A stretch of DNA of 64,000 nt, taken from assembly GCF_030316605.1 (NCBI RefSeq), contig NZ_CP127039.1:744001-808000 (forward strand). Reading direction: 5' to 3'. Of the stretch, positions 9,592-20,033 are shown in pieces. The number at the start of each line of letters is the position of its first letter. Within the stretch, counting starts at the first letter, position 1. The translations under genes were made by a program, and so were the position numbers. Source of the DNA: Spiroplasma ixodetis Y32 (GTDB lineage Bacteria; Bacillota_I; Bacilli_A; Mycoplasmatales; VBWQ01). The notes under the pieces are model-generated. The model ran no database searches, had not been told where the DNA came from, and was given only the letters and a program-made list of their open reading frames with translations.

Positions 9592-10535
9592 GGCTTTTCT
9601 CCCTTTATGTACTATTTTTAAATTTTATCACATAAATGTTGAGAAAAGCCTATCTACGGACTTCTCCCCACATTTTTAAATGAAACATAGCATTACAGTT
9701 TCAAAAGTAGGTATCTTGTTGAATTTATATGCAGCTTCTTTGGCATATAAATGAACATGATGATGTTTTGCAACTTTGATATGTGTTTTAAATGTTCTTC
9801 GTATATGTTTTCATACTGATTCAATTTGATTGGTATTTACGCCAATTTTTGAAACATAACCATCTTGATGGTTAACTGTTTTGTGATTAGGGAAAAGTGA
9901 TTTGAAATCACGATATTCTTTTCAAGAATCAGTATGTACATCACACTTTGAAGAAATATGGTTTCTTGCAAACTGCAAAAGATTTTTACTTTTTGCGTTT
10001 TTGATTACTTTCACAATTAAATTATTGGTTGTTTTTTCATAAATCCCAACAATTAATGTTTTATTTATCAAAGATCTTCCTTGTTTTTTAAAACCCATAT
10101 GTGAAAGATACATTTCATCCATTTGCACTATGCCCTCAACAATAAATTGATGTTCTTGTTTGGCAATACGATTTCTGATTTCATGACCCATTTTTCAAGG
10201 AGTTTTCAAAGTCACACCCAATTCTTTTGCAACATCAGTTGATGTAATTCCATGTTTGGTGTTTATTTATCTAAAGATGAGATAAAATCAAAATCTCAAA
10301 GGTGTTTGTGACTTGTAAAAAATGGTGCCATGAAGAATACTAAATGTTTGATGACATTTCAAACATCTTATTCTTCTTAAATTAGAAGTATTCAAACTTG
10401 TTCAAGAACACATGATACATTTGTTTTTTTTCAAACTTGCTATATATTTTAAACAATCCTGTTCTGTTTGAAAAGCATTGTTGAACTCATTCAATTTCAT
10501 TGTTTCCTCCACAAGTACATGTGGGGATAAGTCCG
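9592..10535 (-). mobile_element. IS-B copy 2, 8-bp target duplication
   Basis: GGCTTTTCTCCC to AAGTCCG, with identical flanks taattaaa at 9584-9591 and 10536-10543. Confidence 0.93.
9676..10500 (-). pseudogene. IS-B transposase with nonsense mutation
   Basis: The 825-bp frame carries a 3-bp in-frame repeat (an extra GAT in gatgatgat) and a TGA-to-TAA change at 10267-10269, in the FRWIN motif upstream of the core. Probably dead. Confidence 0.9.
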
Positions 10536-10543
10536 TAATTAAA

Positions 10544-10822
10544 TTAATAATATTAAAAATAAATTTTTATTATTTCCTTATATAAGGAGGAGTTTTATTT
10601 TTTAATATTACTTTTTTAAAATTTACTTAAAAACCTTGTTTTTTCTTATTATTTATTTTTAATAATATCATTTTATTAAATAAAATAGAATTTTGATTTT
10701 CTATATATTTTCCAATACACATTATTAATAAATAACATCGCAAAATTTTATTTACTGAAATTGGTTTTAATAAAATATTTTTTTTGTATAATTAACTGTT
10801 ATAAAGGAGGTCATTTATTAAT
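10544..10822 (+). promoter_or_regulatory. Intergenic region with -10 element of the NSS transporter
   Basis: AT-rich non-coding stretch. TATAAT at 10787-10792 and AAAGGAGGT at 10803-10811 precede the ATG at 10823. A convincing -35 box is not visible; TTGGTT at 10761 is spaced too far. Confidence 0.5.
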
Positions 10823-12367
10823 ATGAAAAAACAACGCTTAAATATCTCAAAATTAGGATTCTTACTTTCAGTAATGGGTTCGGCAGTAGGATTAGGTGGT
10901 ATTTGAGGATTTCCAACTCAAATGTATAACCATCATGGTGCTTTTCTAATCCCTTTTTTAATATGTATGGTAATTTGTGCAATACCAGTTTTATTTATTG
11001 AAATGACAATTGGTAATAAATATCGCAAAAATCATATTGAATTTTTTAGTGAGATTGGAGGCAAAAAGGGTGCTTTTTTCTCTTGATTACATTCAACAAC
11101 CGTTATTTTACTAAGTACTTATTATAGTGTTTTAGTAGGATGAACTTTAATTAATATTATTATTAGTTTTACTTCTAATTTAAATAAAGGTCCTTATTTT
11201 TATCATAATATTTTACAACAAACAAATGATCAAGATATTAGCAATTTAAATAGCCTAGGTAACTTAAATTGAATGATTTTACTTGCAACAATTGGTGTAT
11301 GAATTATTTTGGGTATTATTCTACTAGGTGGTGTTGAAAAAGGAATTGAAAAAGCCAATAAAATTATGATTCCATTTTTATTTTTAATGATTATTATTTT
11401 AGCAATTTATACTGCTACATTATCAGGTGCTAAACTTGGATTAAATATAATATTTGATTTAGATGCTAAAGAATTATTAAATCCTGGATTATGAAAAGAT
11501 GCTTTTGGTCAATCATTCTTTATGTTATCAACATGTACAGGAACCATTTATATTTATGCAGCTCATGCTCCTGAAAAACAAGATAGTACTAATCAAGCTT
11601 TTGTAGTAGCCTTTGGTACTAGCGTTATTGGTATATTAACAACAATTATTGTTTTTAATTCAATAGGTGCAATTGCTCAAAATCAAGGTAAAACTGATAT
11701 TAAAGATGTATTTCAAGCAGGTCCTGCTTTGATTTTCCAAGTAATACCACAATTATTTGCTATTATTAATAATCAAGTTCCTATTTTAGGAAATATTTTA
11801 GCAATATTATTTTTTGTTACACTTTTCTTTGCGGGTATGTCCTCACTAATTGGTCAAGTTGAATCAATGGTAAATGGTCTAGAATATGAAATTCATTTAA
11901 AGCGCAAACAAGCATTAGCAATATCATTATTAGGAGCAATGGCAGTATCAGTATTATTTACCTTTAGTAATTCACCAGCGTTGTTTAATGGGCTAGCAAT
12001 CTGAGTAGCACAAATTTGATTACTAATAATTGGGTTTATTTTATTAATTGGTATTAGTCCATATGGTTGAAAACTATATGATACATTAAAATTATATAAT
12101 AATGAAAATTCATGAATGAAATGAACAAAAGGATATAAAATAGTAATTTTAATTATCGCACCAATTTTAATTTTAATTAATATTGCTACTGGTATCTATG
12201 ATTTTATTATTAATATTATCAATGCTAGTTTTGTCTATGGTACAGTTGGTCTAACACTTGGTGTTGGGTTAGTTTTACTTTTAACTTTTATCTTAACTTA
12301 TCATAAAAATATTCATAATGGTTTTAATAAATTATTTAAAATAAAAACAAAAACTGAAAGAGGTTAA
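10823..12367 (+). CDS. metP: Sodium-dependent transporter, NSS family (MetP-like)
   Basis: 514 residues with about 12 hydrophobic segments, the usual NSS/SLC6 length. Likely Na+-coupled uptake of a neutral amino acid; methionine/alanine is inferred from the MetS-like partner downstream. The N-terminus has the family signature GSAVGLGGIWGFP (about residues 18-30), where Na1 and substrate sites are formed by the unwound TM1. TM6 region SFFMLSTCTGTIYIYA and TM8-like FAGMSSLIGQVESM are also visible. Seven or more TGA codons are Trp. Strong Shine-Dalgarno AAAGGAGGT. The small protein at 12373 starts 5 bp after the stop codon. Confidence 0.93.
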
Positions 12368-12372
12368 AAAAC

Positions 12373-12501
12373 ATGGATGTTGGAGCAATTATTTTAATGG
12401 TAATTTCTTTAGTAAGTATTATTGGTCTTTTTATTTTCTTTGTCATAATGGATTTTAAGAGTCATAAAAAACAAAAAAGAAAAGAAAAAAACAAAGAATA
12501 A
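12373..12501 (+). CDS. metS: MetS-like small subunit of NSS transporter
   Basis: 42 residues (MDVGAIILMVISLV...), one transmembrane helix followed by a strongly basic tail. It starts 5 bp after the NSS transporter stop, with AAAGAGGT as Shine-Dalgarno. The size, single helix and position match the MetS small subunit that accompanies MetP in Gram-positive bacteria. The assignment rests mainly on context; residue-level similarity is too low to judge by eye. Confidence 0.72.
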   Translation: MDVGAIILMVISLVSIIGLFIFFVIMDFKSHKKQKRKEKNKE

Positions 12502-12556
12502 TATTTTTTAAAATATTTTAGTATACTTATGATAAAGTATTATAATTAGGTTTTTT

Positions 12557-12586
12557 TGTAAACTGGCATCAAAATGCCAGTTTACA
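12557..12586. other. Perfect 13-bp inverted repeat
   Basis: TGTAAACTGGCAT-caaa-ATGCCAGTTTACA. A T-run precedes rather than follows it on the plus strand, so it is not a normal plus-strand terminator. It lies 26 bp before the start of the next gene. Confidence 0.7.
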
Positions 12587-12612
12587 ACACTTATTATTAA
12601 ATGGTGAGTGAA

Positions 12613-13065
12613 ATGGAAAAAAATAAATTAAAACAAATTTTATTAATTAGCAAAATAACTTTAACAATTGCTTCTTTATTTTTATTTTTAGTTTGATTAA
12701 TGTTTATGACTAATAATTTTTTTCCTAAATCTCAAAACTCAATTGTTGCCAAAATTATGAATGCTTCAATTCAAATTATGATTTGACCAATTACTACTAT
12801 AATTCTATTTATTTTTATTATGCCAATATGAGTTACTAATAAAAAACAAATTTTATTAGTATTTTTAACATTGTCACTAATTATCACAATATTGTGCACA
12901 ACTTTTCTTTTTAGTTTAAATATTAATAAATTCTGAATTATATGATTAATTGCTCATTTTTTTGCTATAGCTTCAATTATTTTTGTCATTGTTTCTTATT
13001 TCTTTAAAGAAAAAATTGTTTTATTTAAAAAGAAAAAAAATAAACATATTGAAAAAAAAGATTAA
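12613..13065 (+). CDS. Four-helix membrane protein, unknown function
   Basis: 150 residues. Four hydrophobic helices: ITLTIASLFLFLVWLMF, IMIWPITTIILFIFIM, ILLVFLTLSLIITIL and IAHFFAIASIIFVIV. The tail is lysine-rich (KKKKNKHIEKKD). Start chosen at ATG 12613 because GGTGAG at 12603 then has normal spacing; ATG 12601 has no Shine-Dalgarno. No family recognised. Confidence 0.78.
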
Positions 13066-13151
13066 AAAATAATTTTTTTTAATTTGTTTATCAAAAGTAG
13101 TTGACTTTAATTTTAGTAATATGATATAAATATATGGTGGTTAACATAACT

Positions 13152-13225
13152 GCGGGTGTAGTATAGTGGTATTATTACAGCCTTCCAAGCTGAAGACGTG
13201 GGTTCGATTCCCACCATCCGCTCCA
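13152..13225 (+). tRNA. tRNA-Gly (UCC)
   Basis: Acceptor GCGGGTG/CATCCGC, anticodon loop cttccaa giving UCC, T-loop GTTCGAT, encoded CCA. A single gene with its own terminator. Confidence 0.96.
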
Positions 13226-13230
13226 TTATA

Positions 13231-13270
13231 AAAAAATAAAAGCCGTAATTAATACGCCTTTTTTTATTTT
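13231..13270. terminator. Terminator after tRNA-Gly
   Basis: AAAAGCCGTA-attaa-TACGCCTTTT with A- and T-rich flanks. It may also serve the minus-strand gene at 13279. Confidence 0.75.
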
Positions 13271-13278
13271 ATAATGGT

Positions 13279-13476
13279 TTATATTTTAGGACCTTTTTTA
13301 GTTTGTAGTACTACTGCTGTTTCTTCATCACTATAATTACTGCAAGCACATTTATTAACTATTTCTGCTCATGAATTTACTGGATACATAACTAAAGACA
13401 TTCCATTAGTTCTTTCTGGTAATGATTCTAAATATTTTATTTTATTATTTGTGCATTCTTCTAAATTAATTTTCAT
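13279..13476 (-). CDS. Small cysteine-containing protein, accessory
   Basis: 65 residues, MKINLEECTNNKIKYL to KKGPKI. Contains a CAC motif (CACSNYSDEE) and an earlier Cys. The start codon overlaps the preceding stop (TAATG), so it is translationally coupled to the gene at 13476-13703. Probably phage or plasmid cargo; function unknown. Confidence 0.65.
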
Positions 13477-13703
13477 TAGTTATCCCCTACTTCTTTTAAA
13501 ATTCGACTATTAAAAGCATCTGCTAAGAACTTATAAACTTTTACTTCAGAAATATTTTTTAAATCATAACAATTAATGATGTCAGTTAATTTTAAAATCA
13601 CATCATGATATTTTATAAAGTAAGTTTTATTTTCAACATTTGCTCACTTTTCTAAATTCATTGCATAATAAATTATTCCATCTCTATAAAATTGTGATTT
13701 CAT
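13476..13703 (-). CDS. Small protein of an accessory operon
   Basis: 75 residues (MKSQFYRDGIIYYAMN...EVGDN). AAAGGAGTGATAAAT precedes the ATG at 13703. One TGA Trp. Mixed helix-type composition, no recognised family. Forms a TAATG-coupled pair with the gene at 13279. Confidence 0.65.
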
Positions 13704-13900
13704 ATTTATCACTCCTTTAAACGATATAATAAAACAAAAAACCTAATTTAAATACAAAAATTTAAACGAGGCCTATAAAAAACCAAAATATTTTGTTCCA
13801 AAGTTCCTTTAAAACTTTAATACAATTGTAACTCATTTACAACAAATTCCAAGTAAAATCAATAAAAAAAAATTAATAACTTAAAATTAATATAAAGAGA
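13704..13900. other. Non-coding accessory region
   Basis: AT-rich, no frame of note. Contains short inverted pieces (aatttaaat) but no confident regulatory site. Confidence 0.4.
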
Positions 13901-13932
13901 TAAATAAAGATTGCAAATGCAATCTTTATTTA
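13901..13932. terminator. Strong symmetrical hairpin
   Basis: TAAATAAAGATTGCA / TGCAATCTTTATTTA, 15-bp perfect stem with a 2-nt loop. Works as a terminator in either direction. Confidence 0.8.
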
Positions 13933-13994
13933 TAATTGTCCTGAAATTGTTTTTAAAACAAATTTTTTTATATTCACTGATTGGAACTTCAGTT

Positions 13995-14262
13995 TTATTT
14001 ATTAAATCACTCACTTGTTTTTGTCATTTTTTTAACTAAGTTTTTCATCTCTACATAGTCAGGTCTAACAATAGAAACAAAAATAATCATTTGTTTCATA
14101 ATTTGTAACTCAACCTCACAATGTTTCTTATTGACTAATCTGGGGTTTCAAGCATAAGCAAGAACTGTTCTATTACTTACTGCTACTTTAATTAATTTGT
14201 TTTAGTTTTATCTTTAGGAATTTCTTTAATCTTTTTTCCTTTTCTTTAAAACTTTTTTAATA
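13995..14262 (-). pseudogene. Degenerate small ORF, probably mobile-element cargo
   Basis: Minus-strand frame VAVSNRTVLAYAWN...MTKTSEWFNK to TAA at 13995. Upstream the frame is broken (KDKTKTN then stop) although the lysine-rich 5' part and a Shine-Dalgarno-like tract are still visible. Two TGA codons read as Trp. Family not recognised. Confidence 0.45.
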
Positions 14263-14306
14263 AAAATCCTAACATAGAGATATATCTATATTAGGACTAA
14301 GTTATA

Positions 14307-14393
14307 GGGGCTTTGCCCCTCGTTGCTTCGCAACTCACCCCAGCGGGGCTAAACCCCGCGGCCAACCAACCAAGGTTCTGGTTGGCTTCGGCC
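14307..14393. other. GC-rich tandem-hairpin island
   Basis: Hairpins in series: GGGGC-ttt-GCCCC (14307-14319), GTTGC-ttc-GCAAC (14322-14334), GCGGGG-ctaaa-CCCCGC (14343-14359) and GCCAACCA...TGGTTGGC (14361-14386). The composition is far above the surrounding sequence. Just upstream (14260-14297) is another copy of the leader hairpin seen at 3438 and 25209. Confidence 0.75.
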
Positions 14394-14685
14394 AATAATA
14401 TAGGTTTACTCTATTTTAACATCTTTCTTATTTTTCTTAGAATATTTCTATAATAACAAGTACGGCATACAGTATTTTCAGTTTCTTTCTTTTCAGTTTG
14501 TAATATATTATCCAACTTATCTAATCCTACTGCTCTAATATCATCAACAGTAAAATCTAATGCTTGTGATTGTTCATAGTCTTCAACAATACTTAATTCA
14601 CTCTTTAACGAATGAATATAATTTAAAGCACGACTATTATATAATACAATTGATATTTCTTTGCAATCATAACTATATTTTTTAA

Positions 14686-15629
14686 GGCTTTTCTCCCTTT
14701 ATGTACTATTTTTAAATTTTATCACATAAATGCTGAGAAAAGCCTATCTACGAACTTCTCCCCACATTTTTAAATGAAACAACATAGCATTACAGTTTCA
14801 AAAGTAGGTATCTTGTTGAATTTATATGCAGCTTCTTTGGCATATAAATGAACATGATGTTTTGCAACTTTGATATGTGTTTTAAATGTTCTTCGTATAT
14901 GTTTTCATACTGATTCAATTTGATTGGTATTTACGCCAATTTTTGAAACATAACCATCTTGATGGTTAACTGTTTTGTGATTAGGGAAAAGTGATTTGAA
15001 ATCACGATATCCTTTTCAAGAATCAGTATGTACATCACACTTTGAAGAAATATGGTTTCTTGCAAACTGCAAAAGATTTTTACTTTTTGCGTTTTTGATT
15101 ACTTTCACAATTAAATTATTGGTTGTTTTTTCATAAATCCCAACAATTAATGTTTTATTTATCAAAGATCTTCCTTGTTTTTTAAAACCCATATGTGAAA
15201 GATACATTTCATCCATTTGCACTATGCCCTCAACAATAAATTGATGTTCTTGTTTGGCAATACGATTTCTGATTTCATGACCCATTCTTCAAGCAGTTTT
15301 CAAAGTCACACCCAATTCTTTTGCAACATCAGTTGATGTAATTCCATGTTTGGTGTTTATTCATCTAAAGATGAGATAAAATCAAAATCTCAAAGGTGTT
15401 TGTGACTTGTAAAAAATGGTGCCATGAAGAATACTAAATGTTTGATGACATTTCAAACATCTTATTCTTCTTAAATTAGAAGTATTCAAACTTGTTCAAG
15501 AACACATGATACATTTGTTTTTCTTCAAACTTGCTATATATTTTAAACAATCCTGTTCTGTTTGAAAAGCATTGTTGAACTCATTCAATTTCATTGTTTC
15601 CTCCACAAGTACATGTGGGGAGAAGTCCG
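14686..15629 (-). mobile_element. IS-B copy 3, 8-bp target duplication
   Basis: Identical flanks ttttttaa at 14678-14685 and 15630-15637. 944 bp with a 3-bp in-frame insertion near the transposase stop. Confidence 0.93.
14770..15594 (-). CDS. IS-B transposase (ISXO2-like), intact
   Basis: 274 residues. N-terminal zinc ribbon with CIMC and CLKC pairs, then a DDE core with QMDEMYLSH, VHTDSWKGY and NQIESVW. Shine-Dalgarno GGAGGAAACA before the ATG at 15594. No stop other than TGA inside the frame; one extra residue near the C-terminus (from gaaacaacatag). Looks functional. Confidence 0.92.
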
Positions 15630-15637
15630 TTTTTTAA

Positions 15638-17104
15638 TTATTAATGGCATGTTATTTCAAAATATTGAATGAAATCAATATACTTTAGTTAATGATTTAT
15701 TAATGACCGGTAAATCTTTTCTCTTTACACAAACAGTTCCTAAAAATATTATTGGTCCACCAATTTTAGTAGGTAATTATAAACAAAGTTTGGAAGAGTT
15801 ACCATTACAAGATAATGAAATTTTAATTTATGAACAATTTGCTAATAATAATTTAAAAATTGGTGATAAGTACAATATTGTTAATCGTACTTTTACTGTT
15901 AGAGGATTTGTTACTATTCGAAATAGTGTTTTTATTGCCAATAATATTAGTGGATTGATGGATCCAAAAAATAAAACCGTTGCTTTTGTAATAGTAATAC
16001 AATGGTTAACATCAATAATGATTTTAAGGGTTTTATTGATAAAAATAAACAAAAAAGTTTTAATCCTGTTTATCCTGAACGTAGTTTAAATCCATGATTA
16101 TATAATATATTACATAATCAATTAGCATATGGTCATCATTATCAAAATCTTACTAATGGTATAAATTTTGCTAATGTTGCTAGTATTTTAACAAATGATG
16201 ATTATTTATGAAAACCTTATAATGAAAATGCTATTTTTTTCTTAAATGAACGAATTAATTTAACACAAAATGTTGGTATAATATTTTTAACATTAATTTT
16301 TACTGTCACTAGTTTTATTATTTTAATGGTAGTATGAAGGATGATCCATCATAATCATAAATTAATTGGAATTTTAAAAGCATTGGGTTATAAAAATTGA
16401 CAATTAACAATTTCTTTAGTTTTAGCTATTATTTGACCTTTATTTATTTTTGCTATTATTGGTGTTTTAATATCAGTATTTATTAGTCATATTCTTATTA
16501 ATAGTCATAACTTATATTTAGCGTTAATTAACTATGGATGATATATAAATGTGCATATGATAATTATTGTGGTAACTGTTCCTTTATTGTTATTAGTAAT
16601 TATTAGTTTTTTTATAGTTTATTTATTTTTACAAAAAAACCACTTGACTTAATTAGTAGTAAAAATTTTAAAAAATATCATCATTTAAATATTAGCAAAA
16701 TTTTTAATTTTATTAGTGTTAAAGTTATTGGCGATATTAGTTATCATAATAAATTGACATAACTATTAGCATGCGTAGTTTTGGTAAATTAGTTATCATT
16801 AGTATAGTTAGTATTTTTGTTGTCACATTGATGCTATTTTCAATTGCAGCTAGTGGTTTAGTTAATGATATGTTATCATTACAATTTGAAGGAATTAATT
16901 TTAATTATTTAAATAGTTATCATTATGAAGACATTGAAAATAATTTTATTAATAATAACAAGCAGTTGCTTTATAACATTGCTCCAGTTTCACAAATAGA
17001 ATCAGGAGTGTCACTTAAACAAGATTTACAAGATGCTATTGATTCATATTTAATAAATCCTAATAATCCAGAACCCGTTATTCGCGATTTACGTAATAAA
17101 TATA
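15638..17104 (+). pseudogene. FtsX-like ABC transporter permease fragment, decayed
   Basis: Open frame from the IS-B copy 3 boundary: MLFQNIEWNQYTLVND..., then a MacB/FtsX-type permease block with helices IIFLTLIFTVTSFIILMVVW and ISLVLAIIWPLFIF, and the cytoplasmic motif HHNHKLIGILKALGYKNWQ that marks FtsX-family permeases. At least three frameshifts (near 15990, 16637 and 16760). After 16771 a second extracellular-domain segment follows a helix (LVIISIVSIFVVTLML). Both ends are cut by IS-B copies 3 and 4. Confidence 0.75.
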
Positions 17105-17780
17105 GGCTTTTTTCCCTTTATGTACTATTTTTAAATTTTATCACATAAATGCTGAGAAAAGCCTATCTACGGACTTCTTCCCACATTTTTAAATGAAACA
17201 TAGCATTACAGTTTCAAAAGTAGGTATCTTGCTGAATTTATATGCAGCTTCTTTGGCATATAAATGAACATGATGTTTTGCAACTTTGATATGTGTTTTA
17301 AATGTTTTTCGTATATGTTTTCATACTGATTCAATTTGATTGGTATTTACGCCAATTTTTGAAACATAACCATCTTGATGGTTAACTGTTTTGTGATTAG
17401 GGAAAAGTGATTTGAAATCACGATATCCTTTTCAAGAATCAGTATGTACATCACACTTTGAAGAAATATGGTTTCTTGCAAACTGCAAAAGATTTTTACT
17501 TTTTGCGTTTTTGATTACTTTCACAATTAAATTATTGGTTGTTTTTTCATAAATCCCAACAATTAATGTTTTATTTATCAAAGATCTTCCTTGTTTTTTA
17601 AAACCCATATGTGAAAGATACATTTCATCCATTTGCACTATGCCCTCAACAATAAATTGATGTTCTTGTTTGGCAATACGTTTTCTGATTTCATGACCCA
17701 TTCTTCAAGCAGTTTTCAAAGTCACACCCAATTCTTTTGCAACATCAGTTGATGTAATTCCATGTTTGGTGTTTATTATC
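17105..17780 (-). mobile_element. IS-B copy 4, truncated
   Basis: Starts with the GGCTTTT hairpin end and runs to gtttatt, then is cut by IS-A copy 2. The transposase N-terminal third and right end are missing. Confidence 0.88.
17189..17780 (-). pseudogene. IS-B transposase, 5'-truncated
   Basis: Retains the core from the DVAKELGV helix-turn-helix region to the stop; no start codon or zinc ribbon. One substitution (KRIAKQ). Confidence 0.88.
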
Positions 17781-19164
17781 GGCATAAGTTAGTTAAGTTT
17801 ACTCCTATAATTTTTAATCTAGACAGTATGATTAGTATAAATAATTAATAGTTAAGGAGTAAAGATGAAATATAAAGTTTATACAAGAAAAATTAAACTA
17901 GATGTTTTAAATGAATATGTAGTGATTAAAAAATTAAAAACCATTGATATTAAAACCAAATATCAATTATCAACCAGATCATTAATTTATAATTGAGTAA
18001 AAAAATATCAAAAAAATAATAAATTAATTACTATTCATACTTTTCAAACAAATCATCAAATAGATAAAGTGAATATCAAAGATAAAAATTTAAAACTTGA
18101 AAATAAAAAACTCAAAAAGTCACTACTAAAAGAAAAAATAAAAAATGAATTTTTAAGACAAAAACAATTCTGTGATAAAGAATTAAAAAACAATCAAAAT
18201 ATTTTAAATAGTAAATTATTGAAAAGTAAATGTTTTTTAATAGTTGATAAATATAGAAATAAAAATTATGGAATTAATGACATAATTAGTTTGTTACCTA
18301 TCAGTAAAGTTGCATATTATAAATGAATAAAAAATGGTAAAAAGAAATATTAAACAAAAATTGATAATGAGTTATTAAAAGAATTAAATAAAATTATTGT
18401 TATTAGCAACAAAGATAAAATAATTAAAATTACTAGTTTAGAAAAGGTGAGATTAGAATTAAAGAAAAACAACACCAATCTTAAATGCAGTAAAAACAGC
18501 ATTATGAGGTTATTAGAAGATAATAATATCACAAACTATTAACCAAACCCAAAAAACAGCGTAGAGCAAAATCTAATTCCTTAAAATCAAATTTTCAAGA
18601 TTTATTAAAACGTAATTTTACCAGTAATACTTATCTTGAAAAAGTTGGCATCGATGGTACTTGATTTAAAGAATTAATTATTAATAATAAAAAAACTAAA
18701 TTATTATTAGAAATTGCTACAGATATGAATAGTAATGCTATAGTTGGTTGAAAAATTAATAAAAGTGAAAATGCAATAACCATTTTAAATGTTCTTAATC
18801 AAGTAACAAAGGCAAGTCGTAAAGAACATAAAATATTTGCAACATTTATCCAGTCTGATTTAGGTTCAGGTAATACTAGTAAAATAGTTACAAATAGTTT
18901 TAATAAAAGTAAAACTTTAATTCATTCAAAAAGTTTATTAGGATTTAAAGGCAACCAAGTAAGTGAATGTTTAAATCGCTGAATCAAAAGAGATTTTAAA
19001 ATTATGTTTGGTAACAAGTTTAATAGCATTAAACATTTCACAGAAGCATTAAGAAAATTTATTAACTGATGAAATAATGATAGAATGATTTTACGATTAA
19101 AAATGTCTCCAAACCAATTTGTACAGATTTGAAGACAAGAAAGTAAACTTATCTAACCAATGCC
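17781..19164 (+). mobile_element. IS-A copy 2
   Basis: Both terminal repeats present (GGCATAAG at the left, CCAATGCC at the right). 1384 bp, with a 2-bp insertion against the intact copy. Sits inside IS-B debris. Confidence 0.9.
17865..19156 (+). pseudogene. IS-A transposase, nonsense and frameshift
   Basis: CAA to TAA in KKKYQTK (near 18351) and a 2-bp CA insertion near 18530 (atcacaaac) break the frame twice. Confidence 0.9.
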
Positions 19165-19490
19165 GCAACATTTATCCAGTCTGATTTAGGTTCAGGTAAT
19201 ACTAGTAAAATAGTTACAAATAGTTTTAATAAAAGTAAAACTTTAATTCATTCAAAAAGTTTATCAGGATTTAAAGGCAACCAAGTAAGTGAATGTTTAA
19301 ATCGCTGAATCAAAAGAGATTTTAAAATTATGTTTGGTAACAAGTTTAATAGCATTAAACATTTCACAGAAGCATTAAGAAAATTTATTAACTGATGAAA
19401 TAATGATAGAATGATTTTACGATTAAAAGTGTCTCCAAACCAATTTGGACAGATTTGAAGACAAGAAAGTAAACTTATCTAACCAATGCC
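19165..19490 (+). mobile_element. IS-A 3' fragment in tandem with copy 2
   Basis: Repeats the last 326 bp of IS-A (from ATFIQSDLGSG to the right end) immediately after the full copy, same orientation. Confidence 0.88.
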
Positions 19491-19532
19491 ATGTGATAAA
19501 ATTTAAAAATAGTACATAAAGGGAGAAAAGCC
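19491..19532 (+). mobile_element. IS-B end fragment (42 bp)
   Basis: ATGTGATAAAATTT...GAGAAAAGCC is the outer part of the 59-bp IS-B hairpin segment. Its right flank is IS-C sequence, so an IS-B copy had inserted in IS-C before the rest was lost. Confidence 0.8.
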
Positions 19533-19974
19533 TTAAAATAATTGTTGATTTAGAGAGTTTTAAAAAACGACACATTGTGCGAATTTTATATTTAGATTTA
19601 TTTTTAACAATAATTTCTATTTTCTGCCTATTATTAGTGCTGCTTGCTTTAAAATATCATTTACCATTCGTAACTGTTTTAATTCTTTATTTGTTTGAAT
19701 TAATTGTTTTTCTAAATCAGAAAGATTATCTTTAGTTTTAAAACTACCTGAATTAGTAAATTGCTTAATTCATTTATAAGTAACTGCTCTTGTAACATTA
19801 TACTCTTTAACAAGGCAAGATATTGATTTACCACTTTGATATAAAGCTACTATTTGCTTTTTAAATTCGTCGGTATATGAGTTAATATTGGTCATAATTA
19901 TAATTATTCCTTTCTTTTCACTAATTTGTTCACTTGTCTACGTAATTAGTGTCCAATAAAGTGTAATCCATCCA
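19533..19974 (-). mobile_element. IS-C copy 1, truncated
   Basis: Matches the right half of the complete IS-C at 59554-60770: 5' end of OrfB, all of OrfA and the TGGATGGATTACAC end at 19974. Confidence 0.88.
19617..19895 (-). CDS. IS3-family OrfA (IS-C)
   Basis: 92 residues, MTNINSYTDEFKKQIV..., a helix-turn-helix followed by a leucine-zipper-like stretch. The frame is intact but its OrfB partner is truncated. Confidence 0.85.
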
Positions 19975-20033
19975 TTGATCAAAAAATGAAAAAAATATTA
20001 TATTGAGTTATTACCTAAAATACTTGATTTTAA

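Larger units (their letters stand above)
14411..15650 (-). pseudogene. CxxC-containing small protein gene split by IS-B copy 3
   Basis: ATG at 15650 (MPLIIKK) lies to the right of the IS, and the remainder (YSYDCKEISIVLYNSRAL...VCRTCYYRNILRKI) to its left, with the stop at 14411. Removing the IS and one ttttttaa duplication restores the frame across the junction. About 98 residues with a C-terminal CRTC zinc-knuckle-like motif. Function unknown. It overlaps the decayed permease on the opposite strand, so at least one of the two was already degraded before the insertion. Confidence 0.6.

Noticed and set aside
15828..16052. 74-codon minus-strand ORF
   Set aside because: Antisense of the decayed FtsX-like permease.
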